Positions 45,684 to 54,786 of a stretch of DNA of 64,000 nucleotides are shown here, piece by piece. Origin of the DNA: a bacterium (GTDB taxonomy: Bacteria > Oederibacteriota > CAKKQC01); the NCBI GenBank assembly GCA_919901855.1, contig CAKKQC010000007.1, forward strand, positions 100,529 through 164,528. The letters are read 5' to 3'. A model generated the notes under the pieces. The model ran no database searches and was not told the DNA's origin. It worked only from the letters and a program-made list of their open reading frames with translations. How positions within the stretch are numbered: position 1 is the stretch's first letter; each line of letters opens with the position of its first letter. The position numbers were made by a program, and so were the translations under genes.

Positions 45684-46384
45684 AGATCATCGATTGTCCG
45701 TACTGCAACCAGCCGGGGGCGGAGAAAAGCCTGTTCAAGACCCGGTGTCCGAACCCCGCGTGCCCGGCGTATGACCCTGAGATGAGGGGCGGGCTCTCCG
45801 TGAACCGGTCGACGACGGAGGCGCGGACCGAGATGCCGGCCCGCCCCGTGTCTCCGGAGTCCGCGCAGCCGAAGCCGGGCGAGCTCCTGCCGCAGGCGGG
45901 CGAGGGTGCCCCCGGCCGGCCGGAGTCCGACCGCAAGACCGTGGAGGTGAAGGCGAAGGGGGGCGGTTGCGGCGGAGCGCTCCTCCTCTGGGTCGCCGCC
46001 TACTTCGCGTTCCGTTATGCGCTTCGCCACGGCTCCTACTGGTGGGGGCTCGTCGCCTTCTTCGTGTTCCTCGCGTGGAGCAAGTCGCGCCAGGAGACGG
46101 CCCGCGCGGCCCGGCGCCCCGCGGCGACGCGCGAGATCGATAAGGAGACGGGTAAGCCCGTCATCGTTTACGAGGAGCCGTTCGACGCCGGTGGCGAGCA
46201 CGGGGTCGAGATCCGGTACAAGAACTGGAAGGGCGAGACCAAGACCTTCGTCGGCGACCGGCGGACGATGCGGCGCCGCGGCCGCCATCTGTCCCTGCGC
46301 GTCGCGCCCAATGGCGTCCGGATCGCGCTCGCGCTCGACCGGATCCAGAATCTGCCCGAGGCGGAGGCCGCAACCCCGAAATGA
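45680..46384 (+). CDS. Zinc-ribbon, two-helix membrane protein with WYL-like C-terminal domain
   Basis: The 234-residue protein starts at GTG 45680 (Shine-Dalgarno AGGAGG at 45668) with a zinc ribbon ([10 protein letters not shown] and [11 protein letters not shown]). A disordered linker and two hydrophobic helices follow ([28 protein letters not shown]). The last 80 residues ([20 protein letters not shown] ... [20 protein letters not shown]) resemble the WYL ligand-binding fold. WYL domains are frequent in regulators of defence systems. It is coupled to the RT upstream and the GH95 gene downstream by 4-bp overlaps. Confidence 0.6.
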   Translation: MKIIDCPYCNQPGAEKSLFKTRCPNPACPAYDPEMRGGLSVNRSTTEARTEMPARPVSPESAQPKPGELLPQAGEGAPGRPESDRKTVEVKAKGGGCGGALLLWVAAYFAFRYALRHGSYWWGLVAFFVFLAWSKSRQETARAARRPAATREIDKETGKPVIVYEEPFDAGGEHGVEIRYKNWKGETKTFVGDRRTMRRRGRHLSLRVAPNGVRIALALDRIQNLPEAEAATPK

Positions 46385-48666
46385 AGCTCTGGTACCGCGA
46401 GCCGGCGGCGGCGTGGTTGCACGCGCTGCCCGTGGGGAACGGACGGCTCGGGGCCATGGTCTTCGGCGGCACGCGCGAGGAGCGGCTCCAGCTCAACGAG
46501 CTCTCGCTCTGGGCGGGAGCCCCTGGCGATTGCGCGAATCCCGAGGCGCTCGCCCACCTGCCCGAGGTCCGGAAGCTGGTCTTCGCGGGGCGGTACGCGG
46601 AGGCGGAGGCGCTCTGCGACCGGTTCCTACTGGGCTCCCCGAACGCCGTCCGGCCGTACCAGGCCCTGGGCGATCTGCGGCTAGTCTTCGACGGCGTGGG
46701 AGAGGCGGACGGCTACCGGCGCGAACTCGACATCGAGACAGCGATGGCGAGGGTCATCTTCACCTCGGGGGGCGTGGGTCACCGGCGGGACGTCTTCGCG
46801 AGCTTCCCCGACCAGGTGATCGTCGTCCGGCTCGAGGCCTCGGGACCCGGCGGACTCTCGTTCACGGCCGCAATCTCGCGGGAGGCGGACGCCGCGATGA
46901 TACCGGCCGGCACGGACCTCGCGCTGACGGGGGCTTGCGACGGCGGGCAGGGACTCGCCTTTGAGGCGCGCGTCCGGTGCGTCGCCGAGGGGGGCACCGT
47001 GTCGGTGGGATCATCCGGGCTCCGCGTCGAGGGCGCGAGGGCCGCCACCCTCCTCATCGCGGCGGCCACGGCGTGGGACGGGAGGAACCCCGGCGCCGAG
47101 TGCGCCGCGGCGCTCGACCGGGCGTCTGCGAAGTCCTTCGAGGACCTGCTCGCGGCCCATGCGACCGACCACCTCGCGCTCTTCGGCCGGGTCTCGCTGG
47201 ACCTGGGCGGCGCCGCGGGGGGGGACCTCCCGACAGACGAACGGCTGGTCCGGGTGGGGCGCGGTGAGCCCGACCCCGATCTCGAGGCCACGCTGTTCCA
47301 GTACGGCCGGTACCTGCTCATCGCCTCCTCCCGGCCGGGCGGACTCCCGGCCACGCTACAGGGCCTCTGGAACGACTCGCTGACCCCCGCCTGGGACTGC
47401 GACTGGCACCTGAACATCAATCTCGAGATGAACTACTGGCCGGCCGAGCCGTGCGCCCTGCCCGAGTGCGCTGAGCCCCTGCTCGCCCTCGTCGAGTCCC
47501 TGCGCGAGTCCGGCCGCCGCACGGCCCGCGTCCACTACGGCTGCGGCGGGTTCGTGGTCCACCATCTCACCGACCTCTGGGGATTCACGGTGCCCGCGAA
47601 CGCGTCGAAGTACGGGCTATGGCCGATGGGCGCGGCGTGGTTATGCCGGCACCTATGGGACCGCTGGGATTACGGCCGGGACCCCGCGGGCCTGGCCCGA
47701 CTATACCCGGTGATGAAGGAGGCCGCGGACTTCTTCCTCGACTTCCTGGTCGAGGACCCCGAGGGCCGCCTCGTGACCTGCCCGTCGATGTCGCCGGAGA
47801 ACGTGTTCCGGACCGCCGACGGCCAGGTTGCTTCCGTGTGCGCGGCACCTGCGATGGACGTCCAGCTCATCGACGACCTCCTGGCCCGCGTCGCCGACGC
47901 CTCCGAGATTCTCGGGGTCGACGAGGACTACCGGGAGCGCGTGCTCGGCGTGCGCGCCCGCCTCCCCGGGATGCGCATCGGGCGGCACGGCCAGCTCCAG
48001 GAGTGGGCCGAGGACTTCGAGGAGGTGGAGCCCGGCCACCGCCACGTGTCGCATCTGTGGGCCGTCTATCCCGGCGACGGGATCACCCCGCGGGCCGCGC
48101 CCGAGCTGGCGACGGCGGCCCGGCGGTCGCTCGAGCGCCGGCTCGCGCACGGCGGGGGCGGGACCGGGTGGAGCCGCGCCTGGGTCGTCGCGCTCTGGGC
48201 GCGGTTCGGCGAGGGCGCCTTCGCGCACGCGAGCATCCTCGAACTCCTGCGCCACAGCGTCGAGCGGAACCTGTTCGACCTGCATCCGCCGCATATCTTC
48301 CAGATCGACGGGAACTTCGGGGTGTCGGCTGCGATGGCCGAGATGCTCCTGCAGTCCCACGGCGGGGACCTCATCTTCCTCCCGGCCCTTCCCCCGGCCT
48401 GGCCCGACGGCCGCGTCACCGGGCTGCGCGCCCGCGGCGGGTTCACCGTGGACCTGGACTGGTCCGCGGGAGTGCTCACGCGCGCGATTGTGCGGGCGAG
48501 CGTGCCCCTCGTCTGCCGCGTCCGGTCCGCCGTGCCCCTCGGGTTCGCCCCGGGTCCGGCCTCGGACCCGGGGGCACAGGACGCGCCCGTGGCCGACACC
48601 CCGGAGCCCGGGGTTTTCGAGTTCGAAGCCGAATCCGGCGGCGTCTACGAATTGGTTCCGGGATGA
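46381..48666 (+). CDS. GH95 family alpha-L-fucosidase/galactosidase
   Basis: The 761-residue enzyme starts [20 protein letters not shown] and [18 protein letters not shown], the unmistakable GH95 N-terminus. It retains [20 protein letters not shown] and [11 protein letters not shown], the active-site helix region, and [20 protein letters not shown]95 removes alpha-1,2-L-fucose or alpha-L-galactose by inversion. No signal peptide is visible from this start, unlike most secreted relatives. It is coupled at both ends: ATGA with the zinc-ribbon gene and ATGA with the propeller gene. Confidence 0.9.
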   Translation: MKLWYREPAAAWLHALPVGNGRLGAMVFGGTREERLQLNELSLWAGAPGDCANPEALAHLPEVRKLVFAGRYAEAEALCDRFLLGSPNAVRPYQALGDLRLVFDGVGEADGYRRELDIETAMARVIFTSGGVGHRRDVFASFPDQVIVVRLEASGPGGLSFTAAISREADAAMIPAGTDLALTGACDGGQGLAFEARVRCVAEGGTVSVGSSGLRVEGARAATLLIAAATAWDGRNPGAECAAALDRASAKSFEDLLAAHATDHLALFGRVSLDLGGAAGGDLPTDERLVRVGRGEPDPDLEATLFQYGRYLLIASSRPGGLPATLQGLWNDSLTPAWDCDWHLNINLEMNYWPAEPCALPECAEPLLALVESLRESGRRTARVHYGCGGFVVHHLTDLWGFTVPANASKYGLWPMGAAWLCRHLWDRWDYGRDPAGLARLYPVMKEAADFFLDFLVEDPEGRLVTCPSMSPENVFRTADGQVASVCAAPAMDVQLIDDLLARVADASEILGVDEDYRERVLGVRARLPGMRIGRHGQLQEWAEDFEEVEPGHRHVSHLWAVYPGDGITPRAAPELATAARRSLERRLAHGGGGTGWSRAWVVALWARFGEGAFAHASILELLRHSVERNLFDLHPPHIFQIDGNFGVSAAMAEMLLQSHGGDLIFLPALPPAWPDGRVTGLRARGGFTVDLDWSAGVLTRAIVRASVPLVCRVRSAVPLGFAPGPASDPGAQDAPVADTPEPGVFEFEAESGGVYELVPG

Positions 48667-50975
48667 AGGTCTTGGTGTTTGCCGGCCTTGTCGGACTTGC
48701 GGGCGCGTCCTCCGGCGCGGTGCCTTGGACTCCGGTGGGACTGGCGGGCGGCGGGGGGATGTTCGTCCCCGCGATCTCGCCGCTCGACGCGAACCATCTC
48801 ATGGTCAACTGCGACATGTCGGACGCGTTCATCTCCCGGGATGGCGGCGAGAACTGGACCATGATTCACCACCGGCAGTTGCGCGGGAACACGCGGTGCC
48901 GGCCGATCTTCCACCCCCGGGACCCCGACACGATTTTCGCGGCGGGTGACTGGGGCGGGGGGCTCAAGGTCAGCCGGGACGGGGGTACCACGTGGGCGGC
49001 ATGGGGCGACCTTCCCGAGGGCGTCACAGAGATCGCGCTGGACCCGGGCGCGCCGGACCGGATGCTGGCCGTGGTCGATGGCGGGGAGGCGTACGCGTCC
49101 GCGGACGCCGGTGCGCACTGGACGAAGACCGAGGGGATCCGCAGCCGGGTCGCGGGGTTCCACTTCGACCGGACCAGTCCCGCGTCCGCCCGGGTCTGCT
49201 TCGCGGGGACGGATGCGGGCGTCTTCGTGAGCCGCGACGGGGGGAGGACGTGGTCTCCCACGGCGGGGAAGGGCTTGCCCCTGGACCTGATCAAGTCGAA
49301 GGACGGCTGGAACTCCGGCGAGGGCGCACCGTTGGGGCCGAGCTTCTGCGGGGGGTCGAGCACGACGACGGGCGAGTGCGTCCTGTACTTCGTGACCCGG
49401 ACGGCCGTGGCCGGGGGCAGGCTCACGGGAGGTGTATTCCGGTCCACGGATCGGGGCGAGACGTGGACGTCCTGCATGGGCGGCGGGATCAATCTCGATA
49501 CCAAGTCGGCCGACGAGTGGGCGGAGGGGCCGTTCCCCCGGTACCATCACGTGCTCACGACCGACACCGCGCCGAGGACCGTCTACGTCGCCTGCACCAG
49601 CTCCGGCTACAATCCGCCGCATCACGCCACGGTCTGGCGGAGCGACGACGCCGGCGCCACGTGGCGGCCGGTCTGGTACTCGGACCCCCGGTGGAAGGAG
49701 TACAACTGCGAGACCGACCGCACTTCCGCTTCCCGGGGCGCGAGCTACAACGGCACGCCGTTCGGGCTCTCGATCTCGCCGACGGACCCCAACGTCCTGG
49801 TCATGACCAACTCGGGCCAGTGCTTCATCACCCGCGACGGGGGGGCGAGATGGATCGCCTCGCACAGCCGTAGGTCCTCAACGAGCAAGACCATCGCGAA
49901 GGATGAGGCCTGGCGGTGCAACGGGCTGGTCGTGACCACGACCTGGCACTACGAAATCGACCCGCACGACGCGAACCGGCACTTCATCTGCTACACGGAC
50001 GAGGGGATCGCGCGGTCCGACGACGGGGGGAAGAACTGGCGGTGGTGGGGTGACGAGTCGGGCAGTCCGTGGCGCAACACCTGCTACGAGCTCGCGTTCG
50101 ATCCCGCCATCAAGGGGAAGATCTGGGGCGCGTTCTCGGACGTTCACGACATCCCGAACGGGAATATCATCTGGGGCCGGCATTCGAGCACGGAGCCCGG
50201 CGGCGTCTGTCTGAGCGAGGACGAAGGGGTCACGTGGAAGCCGCTTCATGGCCTGCCCTTGGCGCCCGTCGTCTCGGTCATCCTCGATCCCGCGAGCCCG
50301 GCGAGCGCCCGGCGGCTCTGGGCCTCGTCGTTCGAGCACGGCGTGTACCGGACCGACGACGGCGGGAAGACCTGGAAGATGTGCGGCACCGGGCTCGGCG
50401 ACCCCGGCGTCAACGTCCGCGTCTGCCGGCTGATCCTCCACAAGGATGGAACGCTGTTCGTGCTCATCACGGCCAAACGAGTGAACGGGCAGTTCTTGAA
50501 GGAGGGCGTCGGGCTCTGGCGGCTCGCGAAGGGCGCGACCCGGTGGAAGCGGATCACGGCTACCGTGAACCTGCGGTGGCCCAAGGACTTCACCGTGGAC
50601 CCCGACGACAGCCGCGTCATCTACCTCGGCGCCGCGGACATCACCGGGGAGGAGCAGGGGGGTCTCTACCGGACCTCGGATGGCGGCATGTCGTGGACCC
50701 GAATCCTGCTGAAAGGCCCCGAGCACTTCGGCGCCGTTCTCCATCCCACGAAGAAGGGCTGGGTCTACGCCACGCTGTGCGAGGAGGCGAAGGAGTCCGG
50801 ACTGTATCTCTCGAAGGACGGCGGTTCGACGTGGGCGCCCTTCCTCGACCTGCCGTTCTCGAACATCATGCGCATCACCTTGGACCCCACCGACGCCTCC
50901 GCCATGTACGTCACCACCTTCGGCGGCTCCGTCTGGCACGGGCCGATAGAGCCTTCATCTGTTGTGCTACCGTAG
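48663..50975 (+). CDS. Secreted Asp-box (BNR/GH74-like) beta-propeller protein
   Basis: The 770-residue protein has a signal peptide ([17 protein letters not shown]). It carries about eleven Asp-box turns of the form S/TxDxGxxW, for example [56 protein letters not shown] and SKDGGSTW. This is the layout of sialidase-fold and tandem seven-bladed GH74 xyloglucanase-like proteins. Catalytic Asp residues of GH74 cannot be assigned by eye. It follows GH95 with a 4-bp overlap, so both likely act on one fucosylated glycan. Confidence 0.75.
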   Translation: MKVLVFAGLVGLAGASSGAVPWTPVGLAGGGGMFVPAISPLDANHLMVNCDMSDAFISRDGGENWTMIHHRQLRGNTRCRPIFHPRDPDTIFAAGDWGGGLKVSRDGGTTWAAWGDLPEGVTEIALDPGAPDRMLAVVDGGEAYASADAGAHWTKTEGIRSRVAGFHFDRTSPASARVCFAGTDAGVFVSRDGGRTWSPTAGKGLPLDLIKSKDGWNSGEGAPLGPSFCGGSSTTTGECVLYFVTRTAVAGGRLTGGVFRSTDRGETWTSCMGGGINLDTKSADEWAEGPFPRYHHVLTTDTAPRTVYVACTSSGYNPPHHATVWRSDDAGATWRPVWYSDPRWKEYNCETDRTSASRGASYNGTPFGLSISPTDPNVLVMTNSGQCFITRDGGARWIASHSRRSSTSKTIAKDEAWRCNGLVVTTTWHYEIDPHDANRHFICYTDEGIARSDDGGKNWRWWGDESGSPWRNTCYELAFDPAIKGKIWGAFSDVHDIPNGNIIWGRHSSTEPGGVCLSEDEGVTWKPLHGLPLAPVVSVILDPASPASARRLWASSFEHGVYRTDDGGKTWKMCGTGLGDPGVNVRVCRLILHKDGTLFVLITAKRVNGQFLKEGVGLWRLAKGATRWKRITATVNLRWPKDFTVDPDDSRVIYLGAADITGEEQGGLYRTSDGGMSWTRILLKGPEHFGAVLHPTKKGWVYATLCEEAKESGLYLSKDGGSTWAPFLDLPFSNIMRITLDPTDASAMYVTTFGGSVWHGPIEPSSVVLP

Positions 50976-50981
50976 CTCGAG

Positions 50982-52187
50982 ATGACGAGCTTCCAGGACG
51001 CGGTCAAGGCGGCGGGGATCACGAAGCCCGAGGACTTCCTGCCCGACGCGTGGCACGAGACCCAGTCCAGGTACCCGGGCGATCCCACCCCGTTTCTCGA
51101 AGAAGCGTTCCTGGCCGACGCGATCCGGTACGTTCGCCTGCCTGACGAGATCGGGGGAGAAGTGCTCGCGGCCGCCGCCGAGTTCCGGAAGCGCCCGGAG
51201 ATCTGCCGGCTCCTGTGGCACTGCCACACGCTTCTGTTCCAGCCGCCCCAGCGGGACCTGTACCCCCACTGGACCTGCCCCGGGCTGGCAGATCGCGCCG
51301 GCATGTTCCAGGTCTTCGCGCTCCTGTCGGGCCTGCCGCGCCTCCGCGCGATGTACGCGAAGCGGGGCATCCCCGACGACGTGGCCGCGCACACGATGTC
51401 CGACATCGAGATCTGGATGCGCGTTCACCACGGCAACACCGGCCACTGGGGGCTGGACGAGCTGGGCTGGCTCACGCTCCACTTCAGCGGCAACCTCCTG
51501 CGTCTCGGCCGGCTCCAGTTCATGCACATCAAGTGGCATGGCGGGGTCCGGATCTTCCGGCATCGACCGTCCGGTCGCGTGGTCCTGCTCGCGGAGCCGG
51601 GCACCTTGTTCCGGGCCGACGGCAACATCGACGGGTCGAACGGGATCCACGACGAGAAGGGCCGGTGGACGGCCGTGCTCGAGCGGTCGGGTGGCGTGAT
51701 CCGCGGGAACCCGATCTCGGAGGATGTGCTTGCGATCCGGGAGCCGGTCGATCTTCCCGAAGCCGAATGGATGGAGGCATTGCATAAGGGCGACCCCGTT
51801 CTCGACATGCACATCCCGGCGGGGGAGCCGCTGGCCGAGGGCGCCTGCCGGGAGTCCTTCCGCCGCGCGCTCGAGTTCTGGCCCAGGCACTTCCCCGAAC
51901 TGCCGCCCACGAAGGGCTTCGTCATCCACGCGTGGCTGCTCGAGCCGGGCCTCCGGAGGATCCTGCCCCCGACCGCGAACCTCGTGAAGTTCCAGATGCT
52001 CTTCCACTCGTACCCGGCCTGGGGGGACGAGGAAGGCGTCATGAACCGGATCTTCGGGGACAAGCGTCCGGATCTCTCTCATAGTCCCCGTTCCGACACG
52101 CTCCGCGCCGCGGTGAAGGCCTTCCACGACGCGGGGAACCGGTTCAACGGGGGCGCCGGCGGGGTCCTCAAGGAGCACCTCCGATAG
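50982..52187 (+). CDS. Acyltransferase-like protein (NAT_N / GNAT-like C-terminal, DUF5596 type)
   Basis: The 401-residue protein has the recurrent layout of this uncharacterised family. An N-terminal helical domain ends in HWGLDELGWLTLHFSGNLLR and LGRLQFMHIKW. A C-terminal GNAT-like domain contains VLDMHIPAGEPLAEGACRES, PTKGFVIHAWLLEPGLRRIL and ANLVKFQMLF. Relatives are annotated as N-acyltransferases without known substrate. It starts 6 nt after the propeller gene. Confidence 0.65.
   Translation: MTSFQDAVKAAGITKPEDFLPDAWHETQSRYPGDPTPFLEEAFLADAIRYVRLPDEIGGEVLAAAAEFRKRPEICRLLWHCHTLLFQPPQRDLYPHWTCPGLADRAGMFQVFALLSGLPRLRAMYAKRGIPDDVAAHTMSDIEIWMRVHHGNTGHWGLDELGWLTLHFSGNLLRLGRLQFMHIKWHGGVRIFRHRPSGRVVLLAEPGTLFRADGNIDGSNGIHDEKGRWTAVLERSGGVIRGNPISEDVLAIREPVDLPEAEWMEALHKGDPVLDMHIPAGEPLAEGACRESFRRALEFWPRHFPELPPTKGFVIHAWLLEPGLRRILPPTANLVKFQMLFHSYPAWGDEEGVMNRIFGDKRPDLSHSPRSDTLRAAVKAFHDAGNRFNGGAGGVLKEHLR
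52170..52175 (+). promoter_or_regulatory. Ribosome binding site deciding an ATA start
   Basis: AAGGAG sits 8 nt before ATA at 52184, ideal Shine-Dalgarno spacing, inside the end of the preceding gene. No ATG, GTG or TTG in the correct frame is available nearby. Confidence 0.55.
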
Positions 52188-52873
52188 CGACGCGCAAGCC
52201 TCCGAAGGGAATCGGCAGGCTCAACGAGAGTTCGCTCCATGCCGCCCTCAAGCGCTGGTACGCCGTGGACGGCGACCAGCTCGAGGTCAAGGTCGGCCGG
52301 TACGTGGCCGACATCCTCCGCGGGAATACGCTCATCGAGATCCAGACCGGGTCGTTCGCCAACGCCCGGACCAAGCTCCGCGCGCTCACGGCCGACCACC
52401 GGATCCGGCTCGTCTACCCGGTGGCGAAGCGGAAGTGGATCGTCAAGGTCTCCAAGCGGGGGAAGGTGCTCAGCCGCAAGCCCTCCCCCCGCAAGGGCCG
52501 GGCCGAGGATGTGTTCAACGAGCTGATCTCGATGCCCGACCTCATCGGGAAGCGCAACTTCTCGCTCGATGTCCTCCTGATCGAGCAGGAGGATCTCCGG
52601 TGCGACGACGGGAAGGGGAGCTGGTGGCGGAAGGGCGTCTCGACCGTGGATACCCGGCTGGTCCAGGTTCTCGGCCGAATCGAGCTCGACCAGCCCGGCG
52701 ACTACCTTCAGTTCATTCCTAAGGAGCTGGCGAACCCCTTCACCAACGCCGAGCTTGCTGACGCGGCCGGCTTGCCGGTGGACCTGGCCCGGAAGACCAC
52801 GTATTGCCTCCGGAAGGCGGGCCTCCTGCGGGAAGGTGGATGGCAGGGCAAAGCCCGCTTGCTTGAGCGATGA
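52184..52873 (+). CDS. Conserved hypothetical protein with apparent ATA start
   Basis: The 229-residue product resembles a conserved uncharacterised family with nuclease-like strands: KGIGRLNESSLHAALKRWY at the N-terminus, VGRYVADILRGNTLIEIQTG (a D...E-Q arrangement seen in restriction-like folds) and RKGRAEDVFNELISMPDL. It ends in a winged-helix-like stretch (LADAAGLPVDLARKTTYCLR). The first in-frame GTG (52265) would remove 27 conserved-looking residues. The best Shine-Dalgarno points to ATA at 52184, which overlaps the previous stop (ATAG). A rare start or an ATG-to-ATA change is implied. Confidence 0.6.
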   Translation: MATRKPPKGIGRLNESSLHAALKRWYAVDGDQLEVKVGRYVADILRGNTLIEIQTGSFANARTKLRALTADHRIRLVYPVAKRKWIVKVSKRGKVLSRKPSPRKGRAEDVFNELISMPDLIGKRNFSLDVLLIEQEDLRCDDGKGSWWRKGVSTVDTRLVQVLGRIELDQPGDYLQFIPKELANPFTNAELADAAGLPVDLARKTTYCLRKAGLLREGGWQGKARLLER

Positions 52874-52892
52874 TGGTCCCGTGAAGTCGATG

Positions 52893-52921
52893 TTGACATG
52901 TAGGTAATACGGTAATACTGT
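52893..52921 (+). promoter_or_regulatory. Promoter of the toxin-antitoxin operon
   Basis: TTGACA (52893-52898), a 17-nt spacer and TACTGT (52916-52921) precede the antitoxin ATG at 52935. The operator described next covers the spacer and -10. Confidence 0.65.
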
Positions 52922-52928
52922 ATTACCT
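52902..52928 (+). promoter_or_regulatory. Three-half-site operator GGTAATAC
   Basis: The half-site GGTAATAC occurs at 52903-52910 and again directly at 52911-52918. Its inverse GTATTACC is at 52920-52927, making a 17-bp palindrome centred on T52919. Placement over the -10 fits repression by the AbrB-type antitoxin. Confidence 0.7.
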
Positions 52929-52934
52929 AGAACC

Positions 52935-53171
52935 ATGAGCAAGGCGTTGTTGATCTCGAGGTTGACCGGGAAATACCAGGCCACGATACCGGGTCCGGTC
53001 AGGAAGGCTCTGGGAGTCGGGCACGGCGACCGTATAGCATTCGAGGTCGAGAAGAACCGGGTTCGGATCAGGAAGGCGAGCCCGCTGGACATCGAGTACC
53101 TGAAGGCCCTGGAAGTCACGTTGCGCGAATGGGGATCTCCCAATGATGAAGACGCATACCGGAACCTGTAA
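52935..53171 (+). CDS. AbrB/MazE-like antitoxin
   Basis: The 78-residue protein has a SpoVT/AbrB swapped-hairpin domain (ISRLTGKYQATIPGPVRKAL and GVGHGDRIAFEVEKNRVRI) and a short acidic C-terminal helix (EWGSPNDEDAYRNL) expected to block the toxin. It should bind the palindromic operator just upstream and repress its own operon. The 3' end overlaps the toxin start by 29 bp, usual for such pairs. The surrounding DNA is more AT-rich than the window, a hint of acquisition. Confidence 0.85.
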   Translation: MSKALLISRLTGKYQATIPGPVRKALGVGHGDRIAFEVEKNRVRIRKASPLDIEYLKALEVTLREWGSPNDEDAYRNL

Positions 53172-53514
53172 GCCCTTCGATGTGGTGGTCGTGCCGTTTC
53201 CTTTCACGGACTCGCCCGCATCGAAGAGACGTCCGGCATTGGTCCTGTCACGGCAGGACGAGTTCAACGCTCCGGCGGGCCATTCCGTCATGGCCATGAT
53301 CACGAGCGCGAAGAATGCCGCGTGGCCTCTCGACGCGAGAATACGGGATCAGGGTGGGGCGGGTCTGCCCGCGCCGTCCGTCGTCCGCATGAAGCTCTTC
53401 ACCCTGGACAATCGGCTCGTCATCCGCAAGATCGGCGTACTGGCGGAGACCGACCGCCAGGCGGTCTCGGGGGCTCTGCGCCAGCTCCTTCCCGATTCAA
53501 TGACCGCCCGCTGA
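53143..53514 (+). CDS. MazF/PemK-type endoribonuclease toxin
   Basis: The 123-residue protein has the PemK fold signature FDVVVVPFPFTDSPASKRRP and ALVLSRQDEFN, the conserved SVMAMITS strand, GLPAPSVVRMKLFTLDNRL and VIRKIGVLAETD. Family toxins cleave mRNA at short sequences and are neutralised by the preceding AbrB-type antitoxin. The MMKTH start overlaps the antitoxin gene. The stop abuts the reverse-strand multi-HTH gene with no gap. Confidence 0.88.
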   Translation: MMKTHTGTCKPFDVVVVPFPFTDSPASKRRPALVLSRQDEFNAPAGHSVMAMITSAKNAAWPLDARIRDQGGAGLPAPSVVRMKLFTLDNRLVIRKIGVLAETDRQAVSGALRQLLPDSMTAR

Positions 53515-54711
53515 TCACTCTGGAGCGCGCAGTCCGGTAGGCCTTTCGGCCCGCCGGACCTTCCGGCGGATGGTGTTCAGCCGTCCCTGCACGGCGGAAG
53601 GGGTCTTGCCGACGATCGGCGCTATTTCCCGCACCAAGCGCCCCTGCGCCCGCAACGAGGCCAGCAGTTCGTTCTGCTCGTCGGTCCAGCGGTTCCAGAC
53701 GTGGGGCGCCGCCCGCGCCGCCCCGATGCGCCCGATCTCGCTCCTGCTGTAGAGAGCGACCCGCCCGTTCCGGCCGAGGCGATGGAACAGTCCTTCCAGC
53801 GATGCGGACGACCGGCCCAGCCGGACGCCGATCTCGCCGCACAGGAGCCCTTCCTTTCGGAGCGCGATCGCGGTTCCGATGTCTTCCTCGGTCCATCGGG
53901 GTTTCCAGCGCATGCCGAGCTCGCGGCGGCGGCACTTGACGGCTCCGGGAGTGCGACGCAGTCGCCGCGCCAGCTCCTGGTCGTCGGCGCGTTCCTCGCG
54001 GAGAAGCGCGTCTTCCTCCGGCTTCCAGCGCGGGTGGACGAACCTGGCCTTGCCATGCCGGAGCATGCGGTTGAAAAGAGTGTCGACGCTGTGGAGGGGA
54101 CGGCGGATCGCTCCGGAGATTTCGCGGCGGGTCCGCCCGGATCGGCGCAGGGCCACGGCCTCTCTCACTTCCTTCCTTGTCCATGCCCTAACGGCGGGAA
54201 CGAACAGGCCGAATGCCTTCAGCCGCTCCCTGATCCGGTCTCCATTGAACCCGGTTCGCCTTCCGATGTCGGGAGCGGACAGTCCTTCCTCCATCCAGTG
54301 GATCATCTGCTCCCTGGTCGGGAGAGAGTGGCCGGATGCGGACGCCCGGCGGACGAGACCGTTGATGATGGCCTCGGATCTGGCCCGGCGGGGAATGCCG
54401 TACCTGTTGAACGCATGGCGCACCGCTCCCCACGTGGTGTTGAACTTCCGGGCGATCTCGCTGCTCGACAGTTTCTCCTCCCAGTAGAGCCGGCGCAGTT
54501 CCTCCGCTCCCGCCCTCAGGGGTTCCCCGGTCGTTGTGCATGTTCCGCGCGGGCGCGTCCGGATCCCGAACTGTTTCAGCATCCTGTAGACCGTTCCCGC
54601 ACTGCAGCCCATCCGAGGCGCTATATCGTATGCGCTGAGCCGCTTCACTTCGTACAGCCGCCTGAGTTCGTTCGGAGACAACCGGTGGCGTTTCGGCGGA
54701 GCTTCCTCCAT
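53515..54711 (-). CDS. Protein of seven tandem helix-turn-helix units
   Basis: The 398-residue basic protein consists almost wholly of trihelical HTH/Myb-like units at about 11-50, 68-106, 130-168, 177-219, 226-267, 270-313 and 345-390. Examples are LSAYDIAPRMGCSAGTVYRM, LSSSEIARKFNTTWGAVRHA, RREISGAIRRPLHSV and LVREIAPIVGKTPSAVQGRL. No nuclease, recombinase or ligand domain is visible. ATG 54711 is preferred over 54735 because TATGAT lies 7 nt before it. It could read a long DNA site in modular fashion. It lies tail-to-tail with the toxin-antitoxin operon. Confidence 0.7.
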   Translation of the reverse strand: MEEAPPKRHRLSPNELRRLYEVKRLSAYDIAPRMGCSAGTVYRMLKQFGIRTRPRGTCTTTGEPLRAGAEELRRLYWEEKLSSSEIARKFNTTWGAVRHAFNRYGIPRRARSEAIINGLVRRASASGHSLPTREQMIHWMEEGLSAPDIGRRTGFNGDRIRERLKAFGLFVPAVRAWTRKEVREAVALRRSGRTRREISGAIRRPLHSVDTLFNRMLRHGKARFVHPRWKPEEDALLREERADDQELARRLRRTPGAVKCRRRELGMRWKPRWTEEDIGTAIALRKEGLLCGEIGVRLGRSSASLEGLFHRLGRNGRVALYSRSEIGRIGAARAAPHVWNRWTDEQNELLASLRAQGRLVREIAPIVGKTPSAVQGRLNTIRRKVRRAERPTGLRAPE

Positions 54712-54718
54712 GCGGGAT

Positions 54719-54724
54719 ATCATA
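54719..54724 (-). promoter_or_regulatory. Candidate -10 element, leaderless start
   Basis: TATGAT on the reverse strand lies 7 nt before ATG 54711 and inside the longer possible reading frame beginning at 54735. Confidence 0.4.
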
Positions 54725-54786
54725 CCGACCTCCATTGCGCGGAGGCGGGAGGCGACAGGTGCAGTATGGGCCGTCCTAGTGCCGGT

